The position numbers and the translations under genes are program-made. Positions 1 through 12,349 of a stretch of 64,000 bases of DNA are shown in pieces. The stretch spans positions 36,636,501 to 36,700,500 of the forward strand of contig NC_087251.1 of NCBI RefSeq assembly GCF_037042905.1. Direction: 5' to 3'. The stretch comes from Lytechinus pictus (lineage: Eukaryota > Echinodermata > Echinoidea > Temnopleuroida > Toxopneustidae). The notes below the pieces were generated by a model that saw only the letters and a program-made list of their open reading frames with translations, did not search any database and was not told the origin of the DNA. Numbering within the stretch: the stretch's first letter is position 1; every line of letters begins with the position of its first letter.

Positions 1-238
1 TGTGTAGCCAAGAGTATGAAAGACAATGCATCGACTTTCCAAGTGATAATGTTGCTGGGGGCAACAGTTAATTTTTTAGGGGAAACATTTATTCATAAAA
101 AGAAATTTCCTTTACCAACCCCCCATCTTTCCCAACTACTCCCTCTTCCTGCCATAATAATTAATCTCCTTTGTAGTTTTTCATTCACCCTTGAACAAAA
201 CCACCACCTTATTTCCTTTAATCTGCTCCCTTCCTTAC

Positions 239-398
239 CAGGGGCCACGGAACGGTTTTCAAAGTGGGGGGGGGCTGACCATGCAAAAAATCACAATCGT
301 ATGGTCATTTTGACGTTTTTGTACATGGTTTTGGAAAAAAGTGGGGGGGCTGAAGCCCCCCCAGCCCCCCCCCCCCCCCCCCGCTTCTGTGGCCCCTG
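239..398. mobile_element. 160-bp MITE with 5-bp target duplication
   Basis: The element starts CAGGGGCCAC and ends with the exact inverse, GTGGCCCCTG. It is flanked on both sides by CTTAC (234-238 and 399-403), a perfect 5-bp target-site duplication. The interior has G-runs (267-275) and a long C-run (361-382), with a short internal hairpin around ggggggctgaagcccccc. No coding capacity. Terminal repeats plus duplication make a non-autonomous DNA transposon the best reading; I cannot assign the superfamily. Confidence 0.75.
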
Positions 399-403
399 CT
401 TAC

Positions 404-1619
404 AACCATCTCCCCTTCCCCTCCACTGATTGTGCTCTCTTCCCATACCTCCCTGTACTATCCATCCAGGGAAGCATTTCATGAAGATTTTGGTCAGTGA
501 TAATCACTAACAAAACTCATCATGAAATGCTCCATGTATCTGCCCATTTCAATCATTTCACATCTTTTAAACATTAACAATTCATGACTGACACTAAAAT
601 GTTCTAATTTTCAAATTAATATTTTTGAGTACTATTACTAATAATTTTTCACATTTCATATTTTTATCAAACAATTCAATTTATATCACATTAAAAAAAT
701 TGTTAATTGGCTATTTTTTTTTTGGGGGGGTGGGCTTTTCTTTTCAAGAGCAAATATTACGATTTTGCTAATATATATACCTTTTCTGTACATGATGCAA
801 TTAATTTCAATGAACATTGCATTTTTATCCAAAAAAAAACCAACAGAAAATTATTTTTTTCCTTTCAAGCTAATTTATTCATTCACCATCATACAAGAAC
901 CAAATGTTTGCTTGCATACTGTATCCATCACATAACCATGAACTCTGAGAGATCAGGCGAGGCACCGACAATGAAAGATAGATCTAATAAGTTAGGACCT
1001 CAACATAGGCTTGTCCTGAGGGAGTACACTTCATATCCCACAATGGTTTATAATCCCCCATCAATTATTACAATACAATGCATGAAACCTAGTAGTGAAG
1101 CAAAATGTCAAATTTCAGAGACGGCACCCAAGGGTAAAAAAAACTATTTCTTCAGCTGGATGGTCATCAAGAACCAAAGGCAACTCCCACAGACAGAACC
1201 CAATAAAATTGCCCAAACTTGTTGCAGACTGGTTGGAAGAAACCGCTTCTTTAACCAAATGGAGTGTTAGAACAATCTTCTAAAACATGCAATGTCAAAT
1301 CTGACAGACAGCACCCAACAAAATTTCCCAAACTTGATCCACATTGGACATAGGAAACCATTTCTTTAGCCAAAGGGACAGACACTGCTGTAAAAATCTA
1401 CCAATCACTGCCCTACCCAAAGACTGGAAGATGGATGAATGAACAGCCTAGCATCACTTTATGTCAAGCTTCAGGACCTGGCTGAGAAACTTCTCTGACA
1501 TGATCAAAGGAACTATAAGCAAGAAGAAGGAAATAATTCTATGATGGTCTGCAAATTATGCATTGTATGATCATTGCAAAGAAGTGAAAGACTCACAAGT
1601 TCCCATGAAAGATTTTTAG
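404..1619. other. unassigned AT-rich DNA
   Basis: There are open frames here, the longest at 707-1270 (+, 187 codons), but composition is low-complexity in places (T and G runs near 713-727). I see no domain, splice signal pattern or repeat structure that supports a gene. Confidence 0.5.
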
Positions 1620-2603
1620 ATGTCACAAGATCAGAAACAAATTGAATCATTGAGTGGAGGACCTCCAAATATAACTGGCGATGGTAAGCAGGAAGCAGGT
1701 ACATGCTTACATGCATATTGTACTGAAATTTGGAGTTTACCAACGCTCTTACGTGAAGATAAAGAAATAGAAAAACTGTATAAATCATTTCTTCCTGAAA
1801 AGATACATAACCAATACTTGAAAACGGTTCTTGGTGTTCATAGATCACCAACTAATAGTGATATTTTGGCCGAGTTTGGGCGATATCCCTTATATATCTC
1901 AGCTTTAAAACATAGCATCGGATACTGGCATCACGTAATTTCAATAAAAGATAACAGTCTTGTAAAAAGAGCATATGATGTGCCGCTTTATTTCAATAAC
2001 GGGTTCCAAAATTACATACGAATATTATCAAAACAAATCGGTTTTCTTCATGTGTGGGAAAACCAGGGAACCTTCTCAAAAAGAGCACTTCTGAAAGCAA
2101 TTATGGACAAACTCGATGATCGTTATATAATATCATGGAAAAACAGTCTCAATGATAACACCCAATATTCCCATGACCAATGCAATAAACTAAGAACCTA
2201 TAAAACATTTAAAAAAGATTATAAGATTGAAAATTACCTACTATTAGATATTGAAAAGACGCACATCACTAATTTTGCAAAGTTAAGAATAAGCAATAGT
2301 AACCTTATGACAGAACAAGGTAGATATAATAGGATTGCAGTAACCTAAACGATAGAATAAGCCCTGTTTGTTCGACTTATGTAGAGGATGACATTTCTCT
2401 GTACACTGTAAGGCCCTTGAAGAACCCCGAAATAAATTATTTAACAAGTTAAAGGAGGTGCTGCTGGATTTTATAAGAATAACTAACAAAAACAAATTCC
2501 AAATGATATTAGGTAGCAATGACATGGATATCAGCAAAATATGTGTTATAGGAATAAGTTATATATACGTGGAGAGACTGAGGATGCTTAAAAGAAAAAG
2601 ATA
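1620..2603 (+). pseudogene. non-LTR retrotransposon ORF2, C-terminal fragment, frameshifted
   Basis: The open frame at 1620-2348 encodes 242 residues resembling the region after the reverse transcriptase of LINE ORF2 proteins: an 'LGVHRSPTNSDILAEFGRYP' block, then 'KLRTYKTFKKDY', then 'KLRISNSNLMTEQGRY'. In these families this leads into a small Cys-rich motif. Here the frame stops at 2348. The continuation is in another frame from about 2341, where PVC, VEDD and later 'YIYVERLRMLKRKR' followed by a stop near 2603 can be read. So this is the 3' end of a LINE with at least one frameshift and no reverse transcriptase core. It is a different lineage from the LINE at 29.8 kb. The 3' untranslated part probably runs to about 2820, where AATAAA occurs (2800-2806). 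Confidence 0.7.
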
Positions 2604-2829
2604 ATATTATGTTTATATATTTGTATAGGTATGGGTGTATTATGTTTAGGTATATTATGTATATGTGTGTACTATATTTATGCATTGATATGTATCTCGC
2701 ATCTAACATGCTATCCAAGTTATCCGTTATTATGTTACATTTTTTTCTTCTGATGTTTCTTTGTTTTTGATGATGATCCTTCAATGTCAGGATTTTATAT
2801 CAATAAACTTTTGAATTTGCATACCTTAA

Positions 2830-2839
2830 CCCTATCCAG

Positions 2840-2874
<35 letters not shown>

Positions 2875-2944
2875 CGGTGGCTAAAAAACAAAACATCCCC
2901 CTCCCTGGTCTTTGTAATTTTAAAATAGCCTGGGCTATATAGGG
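2830..2944. mobile_element. short TTAA-flanked MITE (piggyBac-like ends) with 34-G run
   Basis: The segment begins TTAA-CCCTAT (2826-2835) and ends ATAGGG-TTAA (2939-2948), an exact 10-bp inverted match including TTAA on both sides. TTAA duplications with ends starting CCC are typical of piggyBac-superfamily elements. The interior holds an uninterrupted run of 34 G (2841-2874). No coding capacity. With such a short terminal repeat, chance is possible but the TTAA placement argues for a real element. Confidence 0.5.
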
Positions 2945-2948
2945 TTAA

Positions 2949-4933
2949 ACACTAACTTCCCCTCACTTTAAGGGATTATATTTCTGAATACCTCAAATGT
3001 GATGTTTCCTCTGAACAGGAAAATCTATTCAAACTTCATTCCAAAGAAAGAGCATTTCCTCCTGGACACAGAATATGAATGTTGACAAAGACTTCAAGAA
3101 TCTGCCTTATTAGAATTCAAACAAGTGCCATGTGGTTTAATAAGTAGAGTTACAGACTAAGCCAGAAAATGTATCAGATGTAAGTAGCTTCCCTTTTGGT
3201 GACAAGATCGGCATGCATGAGGAGAACAAAATCCAATAAACACAACACACCAAATGGCTAAGACAAAAATGACAAACTGGAACTAGATCCACTGAGAATT
3301 CCTCTAATGCCACACAAAGATGCCAACACTCTCACAAGAAATGCAGCATTTTTTAGTCCAAGAAGCATGTGACTTGCACGAGGTTTTAAAGAGCTCTGGA
3401 TATCATGCGTAAGCTGAAAGGAACACCATTCCTTGTGGTCAGACAGTACTTGAAGATTATCGCAGCATAACCAGATTCCAAACACCAAATATAAAGTCAC
3501 ATGCAACTGAAACAAATTTCTGGAAGTCAGCAGCACTCTCTCCGAACATACGTCACTAGTTCCTCTCTCTTCTCTTTGTGCAGAACAAATGGTTACCTGC
3601 GTCGATTTGGAGTGCAAACCAATTTTTGATCGATCTTGATCAATGTCACAGAGCTCCAAAGCCATATTGGCTAAACTGCAAAGTCAATATTTCAAATATC
3701 TAAATGGGTCAACTTGAAACACTACACTGGCAAGGCTCTAGAAATCAAAATTTGACATTGCACTTCTGAATCAAGATTCCAGACTTATATATATTGCTCT
3801 GATTGAAGAAGCATTTTTTTTACACATTGTGGAAAAACCATTGAAGTGCACAACCCTCATAAAAATGGATGAAAAATTTATATCCGAAGATGAAGATTTG
3901 GGCAGACAAACCTATTTTGAGAATCTACCTTGATCATCACATATCTTAACATTCGTGCAGTCCACATTATCTCTTCACATTCTGTGAATACATTATGGAC
4001 ACACACTCAGCAAACATGAGGTCTATGTACGTACATGGTGAAATGACCTTGATAAAGTTTGAAATATTTATTCAAATTAGTCTGACCAAAAAAAGAACAC
4101 ATACAGAAAAGGAGAATATATATATTGCAAAATAATTCACATTGCTCTATTATTGCTGTGCAATTAAAAAAATGAGATCAATGTCTGTATATATAAATTT
4201 CTAATAAAAATTGTTTATCTTTTAGCACATTATTAAATCAGTCATGGCAAATATAATGTTGTAACAATGTGAAACAAAGATAAAGTCAGAGCAACATCTA
4301 GAACAAATAGTACTGGGAGGAATTTAAAGAAAGACTATAATCATTGGATTGATTTGGCACAGCTAACAAAAGGATACAGAAATGGGAAGAAATACCAGTG
4401 AAGGTAAAGAGTAGGGATTACAGTCATTAAAATAAGAGAAATTCCTGATATGGGGAAAATTGCAACCCAACATTTTCACAAAGGTTATTGCCCTCAGTAC
4501 ATAATTACTGGAAAACTGATTGCATTGTCTCACATACTTTCGGCTACACAAAATATCATTGAAATCATTATTAAAGCACTTACATTGTGGCAAGTTGTCT
4601 ATCATGCACAACTGTGTCCAGTGCCCACTGCACACTGAAAAATATATCTCTTGGTACTGATGTCACTAATTGTGTGATTTTGGCAGGAAGAACCCAGCTC
4701 AAACCAGACAGGAAGCCATGTTTGTGAGGATGAGGGCCTACCATCATTGATCAACGAGGTCAACTGCTATGGTCCTGCAACTTGAATAAATCTTCTGGGC
4801 TGCTGGTCTTACAATTCATTTTTTCAACAAAGAAAAAAAAATACACTTCATGAATACAAAGCAAGTATTGTATATAGCACAGACAATTGTACACTGTAGG
4901 GCAGGTCCAAGCTATCTGACATTGATGTAAAGG
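2949..4933. other. unassigned AT-rich DNA
   Basis: I see nothing recognisable. Open frames at 3258-3665 (-) and 4363-4635 (-) lack known motifs and convincing splice context. Confidence 0.5.
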
Positions 4934-5325
4934 TCACCGCACACCTTTTGATTGGCCTGCGAACCTATTATTAAAGGAGTATTTGTGAACATAGAGACAT
5001 GTCACATCTTGCTGTGTAAAATTCTAAATCATCCAATGAATATACTCATATTGAAATCTGTGACTATGCTAGCATCATCATTTGAATAAAAGCAAAATGA
5101 CAATCTAGTCAAAAAGACGTCATAGCAATCGTATGATTGGTTACAATCAAAAACCAACTTGGCCTTTACTAAATAAATTAAAGGCTTAAAATCATCCAAA
5201 ATTATTTAGTATACTCAGTTAATTCAAGTCTCGAAAAAAGATAGTAGTCGATCACATTTCAGAAAATTAGCAAAATGTCATTTGTTCCAAAATCAGATCG
5301 TGGACCACTCGCAAGGTGTGCAGAC
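4934..5325. mobile_element. degenerate inverted-repeat element (MITE-like)
   Basis: The left edge reads CGCACACCTTTTGATTGGCC and the right edge, read in reverse complement, reads TGCACACCTTGCGAGTGGTC, a diverged terminal inverted repeat. An internal stretch, gacgtcatagcaatcgtatg at about 5117, is repeated with differences at 9040-9150. The right-end motif recurs at 14727-14764. This suggests an old family with fragments at three places in the window. No coding capacity and no clear target duplication. Confidence 0.45.
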
Positions 5326-7382
5326 TAATTAAAGAAGTGTTTCACAAAAAATTAAATGTGATTAAATAGCTACTTGCTTGTGGAAAATAACAGATCAATA
5401 GATTGTTTGAATCACTCTCAAAGGACGCGCTCTAATGCAAATGAATTGATCAGACTGTGTATCAAAGATTATGAGCGTGTTAATGCTTTCAACATGACTG
5501 GTCAGATTTCTTTTTTCTTTTGATGAAACACTTCCCAGAATTGTATTGCTAGTTTGATATACTTATAAAAAAGGTAAAATATCCAATAATATGAAAGCAC
5601 TTTCTAACACAGTAACACCATCTGACCTATCTACTAGTACCATGGATTTTTGTCTTAACCTGGGTTGAGTGTGGCACAATGTGGGTAAGTTTCTTGTTGA
5701 AGGAAAACACAGATCGAAAGACAAGATTTGATCTCTTCAGTTATAGAGAGAACAAATTATTTCAATATAGATTATTTTACAACTAGGGGTGTACCAAGCT
5801 GTCTCATTTGACTAAAAAAATTGTTTGTTTTTCCTAATTTTTCTGAGTTTTAAAGAAGTGAAATTATATTTTTTTTTAGTTGTGAGAGGCATAATGTCAC
5901 CCACTTATTTTTTCTATGAAGGGTTAATCTTTGATTACTTGTTCTGTTGATCACCTATTTGTTAGATTTTTTTTTTTTTTGGGGGGAGGACACATTTAGA
6001 AAAAAAATGGATTTTAAACAGACATTGGAACATTAGAGGGCACCCATCAATGTTTCGCATAATGTTTTCAAAACAAAACTTCTCCCGCATCTTTAAAGAC
6101 TAAAATTTGCTCAAAAACATGATTTTGTATGCAATTTCAATACAAATTGTGCTTTCAACCACATATGAATAACTGAATATATTTGTTGTCATTACTATAT
6201 TTTATGCTGTTTGCAATCTTTTAAGTATCACTAGAGAATTTCATGAAAAAACTATTAAATGAAATGCAAGAAGTCGAAAAGAAATAAATACATAGGAAAT
6301 CGTAAAAACAAAATAATACATAAGAATTTGGCCTGATATTGCAGTTTTTCCAAGAACATTTGACAAGACCACCACAAATACTTTCTGCACCAAAAATTAG
6401 GACATTTGGAGCTTTATTTTGGAAGCAAAAAGCATGATTTTGCATACTTATTACAAATATATTAGCAAAATCAATTTATAGCAATTTTCATGAAGTATAT
6501 ACCAATGATTTTGTAGATTAGGTCCAAGGCAATGTGCATGCCAGCTATCGGTGCAATGGCAGTCGATGACTAAGATTTCAAGGGAACCCCCACCCTCTTG
6601 TTAGGGTTAATTCTAAGCCTCACAACACCTACATAGTATGCATGCAATAATGACACAACAGACAATTCAGATACAATCAAACATCAGCAAAGAGATAATA
6701 GCTTGGACCTGCTGATTGGAGCTATGTAAAAGTCACCATAAAACACATTAAAATGGGTTCATGAGGGAAAATGAATGTAAAAGTCACATTTGATAACAAA
6801 AAAGTTTTGGATTAATTGATATAAAAGTTTAAACTGATAACAGGTTTGATAAATTTGATCTACCCGATCACTTAAAAAAAAACAGAAGATCATTTTAAGA
6901 TTGGTGCCACGTCCTTGTCTCTGATAGACTATCTCTATCATTTATGCTTGGTAAATGGTTCACATCAGATAGGGGGTGTATCCATGATGCACATTGAGTG
7001 ACACGACTGCGGGTGTAAAGTGAAAGAAATAATATTATATTATTAAAAACAACATTTCTTTTTCAAAAAGTTTGCATTGGGAAAAATGCACTTCTGGTAT
7101 TTATCACAATCATACAGGAATTTCAACAAATTTTTATTTGATGAAATCATTATATGTACATAGATCGACAAAAACACTTTAAAAATTCACTCGCTTATTT
7201 AGTATTTTAAATGGGATATCTTTTAGAAAAGATGTCTGAATATTGCAATTTCAGGTGCAATGTATACTTGCAATTTCTGAGACTCACTGTGAAGGGGACT
7301 TAGCAGTGCATTAAAAATGTTTATTTTGGTATACATGAATTATCTGTGTCAACAATCGTAAAAAGTGCACTGCACAACTTAC
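5326..7382. other. unassigned AT-rich DNA
   Basis: Unique-looking, AT-rich sequence with T and A homopolymers. I found no repeat arrays, splice-bounded exons or domain-bearing frames. Confidence 0.5.
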
Positions 7383-7559
7383 CACTAGTTCTGGTGGCAT
7401 ATTGCTGGGTATTCTCTTGATCATTGACCCGCGTTTGTTGACTTCATCTTCCTGCATGACACCAACTTTTCCTAATCTACCTCCATATACAGCAGCCTTT
7501 TCTGCTAGTAGAACCCTTCATTCCAGTGCTCTGCTCTCTTGAATAGCACTCTATACCTT
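7383..7559 (-). pseudogene. decayed exon, copy 1 of a local duplication
   Basis: On the minus strand this 177-bp block is bounded by an acceptor (…tgtatacag) and a donor (gtaagt, 7377-7382). One frame runs through the whole block (59 codons) with two stop codons; it ends 'GSMIKRIPSNMPPELV'. The neighbouring copy at 7770-7958 has the same splice sites and matching protein but two stops at other places. Shared frame, shared splice sites and independent stops indicate a duplicated exon that has decayed. The protein reads as a charged, probably helical segment; I do not recognise the family. Confidence 0.45.
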
Positions 7560-7769
7560 CTGTATACAGAAACATAAATTTAAGATAAAAATTAGTTCTT
7601 GGTTCTGAAGTGGAATGACTCAAACAATCTTATCTGCTTCACACAAATCAATATACATAGGATTGATGACTTTGTGATATTGAAATATCAAGTATTTTCT
7701 TTTTTTACATTACCTGTTGATTATACAATGTAAGAATCAAAGGCCACGGAGGGATATTGCACAACTTAC

Positions 7770-7958
7770 CACTGGTTCTGGTGGCCTATTGCTGGGTATT
7801 TATTTGACCATTGACCCGAGTTTGTCGAGTTCATCCCTCAGCATGACAACAAATTCTTCTTAATCAAGCTCCATATTCTCTGCTTTCAGTTGGACCACTT
7901 CTGCCAGATAAACCCTTGATTCCAGGGATGTGCTCTCGTGGATAGCACTCTGTGCTTG
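7770..7958 (-). pseudogene. decayed exon, copy 2 of a local duplication
   Basis: The minus-strand frame reads 'QAQSAIHESTSLESRVYLAE' and ends 'IPSNRPPEPV' just before a gtaagt donor (7764-7769). The acceptor is a ctctctcaag at about 7959. Two in-frame stops interrupt the 63 codons. Similarity to copy 1 continues about 140 bp upstream on the minus strand into intron sequence (to about 8100), including 'tggaatgactc' and 'aggattgatgactttgtg', so a whole genomic segment of about 350 bp was duplicated. The open frame at 7860-8210 (-) reads through this exon and its upstream intron and is not a gene by itself. Confidence 0.45.
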
Positions 7959-8099
7959 CTTGAGAGAGTAATGAAAATAGAAGATAAAATTTAGTTCTCG
8001 GTTCTGAAGTGGAATGACTCTGGCAGTCACGCCTGCATCACACAAATCATGCACAGGATTGATGACTTTGTGGTGTTGAAATATCAAACATTTCTCTTT

Positions 8100-9034
8100 T
8101 CCATTGAATGTACAATGGAATAATCTAAGGCTTTGAAAGGCAAATGTTCTGGATACCCCGTTGACTGGCCTCACTGTCCATCTTATTGTCCTTGGAATAA
8201 TTGATGCCATTTTTAATCTTCCCTATTTAATATGTGATGTAATAAAAAATGATAGTGATCATGATATTGACACAACATGGTCATAGTTAGTTCATTGACA
8301 ACAAATGACTTTTGACCATGACCATTTCATATGAAACTCATGCCACATGATCAGCAACACTTAATTACCCTTATGTCCTACTTTTACACAACAGGTCAAT
8401 TGTGAAGACATTTCAGAAACTTTAAACCTAAGATTTCAATATTCAATAGTATAAACAGAGACGTGATCTGATTCTATTATTTCAATCACAAACTTTATAC
8501 TTTTCAACCATTATCATAATTAATTATCATCATTATTATAATTACTACCATCATCATAATTTTCAATATCCTTACCTCTGATGCCAGTTGTCTTTTCCGT
8601 GTCTTTGGTTTGAGGTGTCAGGCCCTGTAAATCATCTTGACCCAGCTGAGGAGTTTAATTCCCTGAACCGTACTGCATTTCTTTTACGAAAGATAAAATC
8701 ATTTAAGTTTATTATTTCATCAATAATTATTATTAATTACAAATTACCATTAATAGAGAGAAACATGGTGGCATCTTGTTATCTTAAATTTGTTGCACAA
8801 AAAAAAACCCGACTAGTATCAACTGTCTAGGATGGGAGCAAACTGAATTTTTATAGGATAGATATGTCTTTCCAAACCTTACCATAGGTCTGTGATCCGA
8901 TTTTTTCATTAAACTTGGTAAAATTTGATGCATTTGATATTATGGAACATCTTAAAGTTCTAAATCATCATACAAGTACGTATGTTGCTACATGTAACAT
9001 CCTTAATAGAATAAGACTGAATTGAATATCTAGT
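8100..9034. other. AT-rich DNA with one weak minus-strand exon candidate
   Basis: A good donor on the minus strand (gtaagg, about 8574) follows a short readable stretch ending 'TPQTKDTEKTTGIR' at roughly 8580-8650. The acceptor is weak, so this is only a possibility. The rest is low-complexity (ATC/ATT runs at 8515-8570) or unassigned. Confidence 0.2.
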
Positions 9035-9150
9035 CGCAATGACGTCAGAACAACGGTATGATTGGCTACGATTTGAAACCAATTTGACCTTTACTCCAAA
9101 ATAAAGGCTTGCAATTATCAAACATTGTGTCATGTATTAGTATTCTTACA
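9035..9150. repeat. dispersed repeat fragment related to 5100-5235
   Basis: The block with gacgtcagaacaacggtatg, followed by gattggctacg, aaccaatttgacctttact and aaaggctt, matches the interior of the inverted-repeat element at 4934-5325 in order and orientation, with many substitutions. It is probably a truncated copy of that family. Confidence 0.5.
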
Positions 9151-10387
9151 ATTAATTTGAACCTGAAATAAAATCATACTTAAGGACGATGTCCCAGTTG
9201 TATAAGATACAAGACAAGTGCAGATAGGGCGGGATATCGGGACTTTGGATGTGTAAATAGAGTTCTAGAAGGGAAGACAGTGCATGTGTGTGAATACAGT
9301 ACCACAACATATTACGGGAAAGAAGGAAAGGTGTTCCAAGAGCATAGAGAATGGCGGTACAAGAGTGACAGTGCAGCAGAACCACAAGGAATCAATAGAA
9401 CAAAACAAGGGAAGTACACATATACACAGAGTCAATGAGGCTGCTAAAGTAGGGACCTTGTTATCAGACAAGGAACTGGAGGCAACGTGTGCAGGGAAAG
9501 TGAAGCACATAAACCAAACTGTTCAGAAAGAAACATTCCGGGATGGGGAACTCATGAACACAAGAAAGAGTTTTTCACAGACTATGAGGTGGACCTCAAA
9601 GCCGGGATCCTCTGGAAAGACTGTTATTAGGATGCACTTTACAAAGTTTAATTCACTATTCTGATTCGCTTTGTTCAACCTTTACACAGCCTTAGAAATT
9701 TTATGGAAATTTGAGGGAATTATCTATAAAAAAAAAAAAAGATTGTACTTTTGAAGGAACAATTACTTAAAGTATCATATTTAAATATTCTTTTTCATAA
9801 TTCAGGAGATCAGAGCAGCACCTTTAGCCAGGTGGTTCCTGTGGTCCTGGACCTGAACAGTCATCTGTGGAAGTGGCTGGCCAAGGGGGGGGGGGGAATG
9901 CAGGCACATTGTTGTGGCAATGAGGGACTTCCTTCAGCGAAGATTCTAAGGAATTTTGAAGTACGGCATGGTCCCAACTGGACCAGGGACCCACAATGAG
10001 CCCTTTGTGATCGCAGAACAGTGACTCATTGCCACAGAATGAATTTTTATCGTGGTGAATATTTTGAAGACTCTTTAAGTAGCGAAACTTTATTTTAAAA
10101 AATAAAAAATTCTCTCCTTGTGATTTTTTTCCAAAACCAAAAACTTGGAGATTGTCGTTTTGGAAACTTTAAAAGGTGAATAGAAAATGATACGTCGTAG
10201 TGCCGCTCTTCTGCTTGTAAACAGTTAGTGTGTACAGCGTACACTACAAGCCACTGAACTCTTGCCTTGCTCGCATGTGCGAAGGTGCGGCAAAAGCTCA
10301 TAGCTCATTGGTTTATCAAGCATAACGTAACTGTAAACTTCGTGCACACTGCCCCTGCCGGCCCAGCCCAAGACAGATTTCATTCAT
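9151..10387. other. unassigned DNA
   Basis: An open frame at 9284-9664 (+, 126 codons) is hydrophilic but has no motif I recognise and no start or splice context that decides it. A 13-base G run lies near 9885-9897. Nothing else is supportable. Confidence 0.4.
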
Positions 10388-11573
10388 AACAAGTGGAACG
10401 CCTCTGGCAGTCTCGCCTGCATTACGCAATTTAATATAGCAGCAGTGCTAACTTTGAAAACTACTATAAAATAATCATTCACAAAAACATCATTCATATA
10501 ATGACATAATACCACGTTCATTGACCATAAATGACATTTGAACGGAGACTTAAGACTGTCAACTACACCCATGTCCACATTTCATTCACTCTATCCATAA
10601 ACTTTCAAAGTTATGATGGCACTTCAACAATTACCCCAACATGGCCTAAGTTTATTGACCTAAACTGACCTTTGATTTGGTTTTGTGACCTGAATCTCAC
10701 AGGGGATGTTCAGTGATGCTTGATTACTCTTATATCCCAAGTTTTATGAACTAGATCCATAAACTTTCACAGTTAGGATGGTAATTCAACAAATACCCCC
10801 AACACGGCCAAAGTTCATTGACCTTTAATGACCTTTTACCATAGTCATGTGACCTGAAACTCGTACAGGATGTTCAGTGATACTTGATTACTCTTATGTC
10901 CAAGTTTTATGAACTAGATCCATAAACTTTCAGAGTTAGGATGGTAATTTAACAAATACCCCCAACATGGCCAAAGTTCATTGACCTTAAATGACCATTG
11001 ACCATGGTCATGTGAACTGAAACTCGCACAGGATATTCAGTGGTACTTGATTAACCTAATGTCCAAGTTTCATAAACTAGATCCATAAATTTTCAAAGTT
11101 ATGATAGTAATTCAACAAATACCCCCAACTTGACCAAAGCTCATTGACCCTAAATGACCTTTGACCTTGGTCACGTGACCTGAAACTCGAGAAGGATGTT
11201 CACTAATACTTGATTAACCTTATGCCCAAGTTTCATGAACTAGGTCCATATACTTTCTAAGTTATGATGTCATTTCAAAAACTTAACCTTCGGTTAAGAT
11301 TTTGAAAATAATTTTCCCAACATGGTCTAAGTTCATTGACCCTAAATGACCTTTGACCTTGGTCATGTGACCTGAAACTCAGGCAGGATGTTCAGTAATA
11401 CTTGATTAACCTTATGTCTAAGTTTCATGAACTAGGTCCAAATACTTTCTAAGTTATCATGTCATTTCAAAAACTTAACCTTAGGTTAAGATTTGATGTT
11501 GACGCCGCCGCCGCCGTCGCCGTCGGAAAAGCGGCGCCTATAGTCTCGCTCTGCTATGCAGGCGAGACAAAAA
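10388..11573 (+). repeat. TGACCT-rich dispersed repeat, copy A
   Basis: This copy starts acaagtggaacgcctctggc and ends tatgcaggcgagacaaaaa. Between are about five diverged internal units of ~165 bp, each with 'ttcattgacc', 'tgacctttgacc', 'catgtgacctgaaactc', 'tgttcagtgatacttgatta' and 'ttcaacaaataccccc'. Near the 3' end are a small hairpin (cttaaccttaggttaag), a GCC run and ggaaaagcggcgcctatag. The termini carry an inverted 13-mer: GTCTCGCCTGCAT at 10410-10422 and ATGCAGGCGAGAC at 11556-11568. It has no open frame of note. Copies B-E share these ends. It behaves as a mobile or amplified family with a variable number of internal units. Confidence 0.75.
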
Positions 11574-12034
11574 TGGACATGTAAGTGGGGCTGTGGCTTC
11601 TCGCGCAAATACAGAACTCCAAGGGTGGGTATAAAAGTGGAATTTTAGTGATGAAAACTTGTGCAGCATCTGAGAACTTAGAATTAATGTGAGGCTGTGA
11701 GCATGGTAATTTAATGTTGTTCAATTAAATATTTATTCGCTTGTTTACAACTCCCACGCAAGTTTTATGCAGATGATACAGTGTACACGGTCATAGAATT
11801 CCGTACACGTGCACTGACTTGACCCTGCGTGTACACGTATACCCAAAACAGGCCTAAAATTGTTACATTTCTTTTCTATCGTATCTGATTTATTGCAGGT
11901 AACTAGATTGATCAAGAATTACAAGATATATGTATTTTAAGATTTGTTTCCATTTTTATTTTCATTACAGAGCTTGTCATCAGTATGGCAGAGAGAAGGC
12001 TAAGTAATGCAGAAGATGTAGAGAGGGGGAAGGA
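11574..12034. other. unassigned DNA upstream of hAT fragment
   Basis: Mostly unassigned. A polypyrimidine stretch ending tttcattacag (11960-11970) looks like a splice acceptor just before the hAT-like segment, so an exon could begin at 11971. Confidence 0.35.
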
Positions 12035-12349
12035 ATGGCAACCAACAGCACCATCAAGGATGAGGAGATGCCAGCAAAATTCCTGCGTTTAACAGCTAAA
12101 TACCGAATGATTCCCAAGCGAGTAAAGAGTGGGGGCAAAGACAAAGCAAGGGCTCAGCTGAACAACTACCTTGCAACAGAAACTAACGGCCAAGATGCCA
12201 TCACCTTCTGGGCCCCTGGCAATTCTGCCCGTGTTAAATACCCAGCCCTTCACCTACTTGTCATGAAAATCCTCGGTGTTCCTGCAAGTAGCACACCTAT
12301 TGAGAGGGAGTTCAACACAGGTGGAATTATACATGTAGGGCTTGTTTAA
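12035..12349 (+). pseudogene. hAT transposase C-terminal dimerisation fragment
   Basis: The 104 residues end in the signature of the hAT dimerisation domain: 'ITFWAPGNSARVKYPALHLL' then 'ILGVPASSTPIEREFNTGGI' (about residues 55-97). The spacing of W, YP, the Leu-rich helix and the PASS-P-ER-F-GG block is that of hAT or ZBED-type transposases. The BED finger and the DDE catalytic domain are not present nearby, and the frame ends right after the signature. Upstream, a possible splice acceptor at 11970 and an out-of-frame ATG at 11985 suggest either an exon with a frameshift or a truncated transposon. A dead hAT remnant is most likely; a domesticated last exon is possible but unsupported. Confidence 0.75.

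Noticed and set aside
707..1270. 187-codon open frame as a gene
   Set aside because: No domain, no initiation context, and low-complexity start; could be chance.
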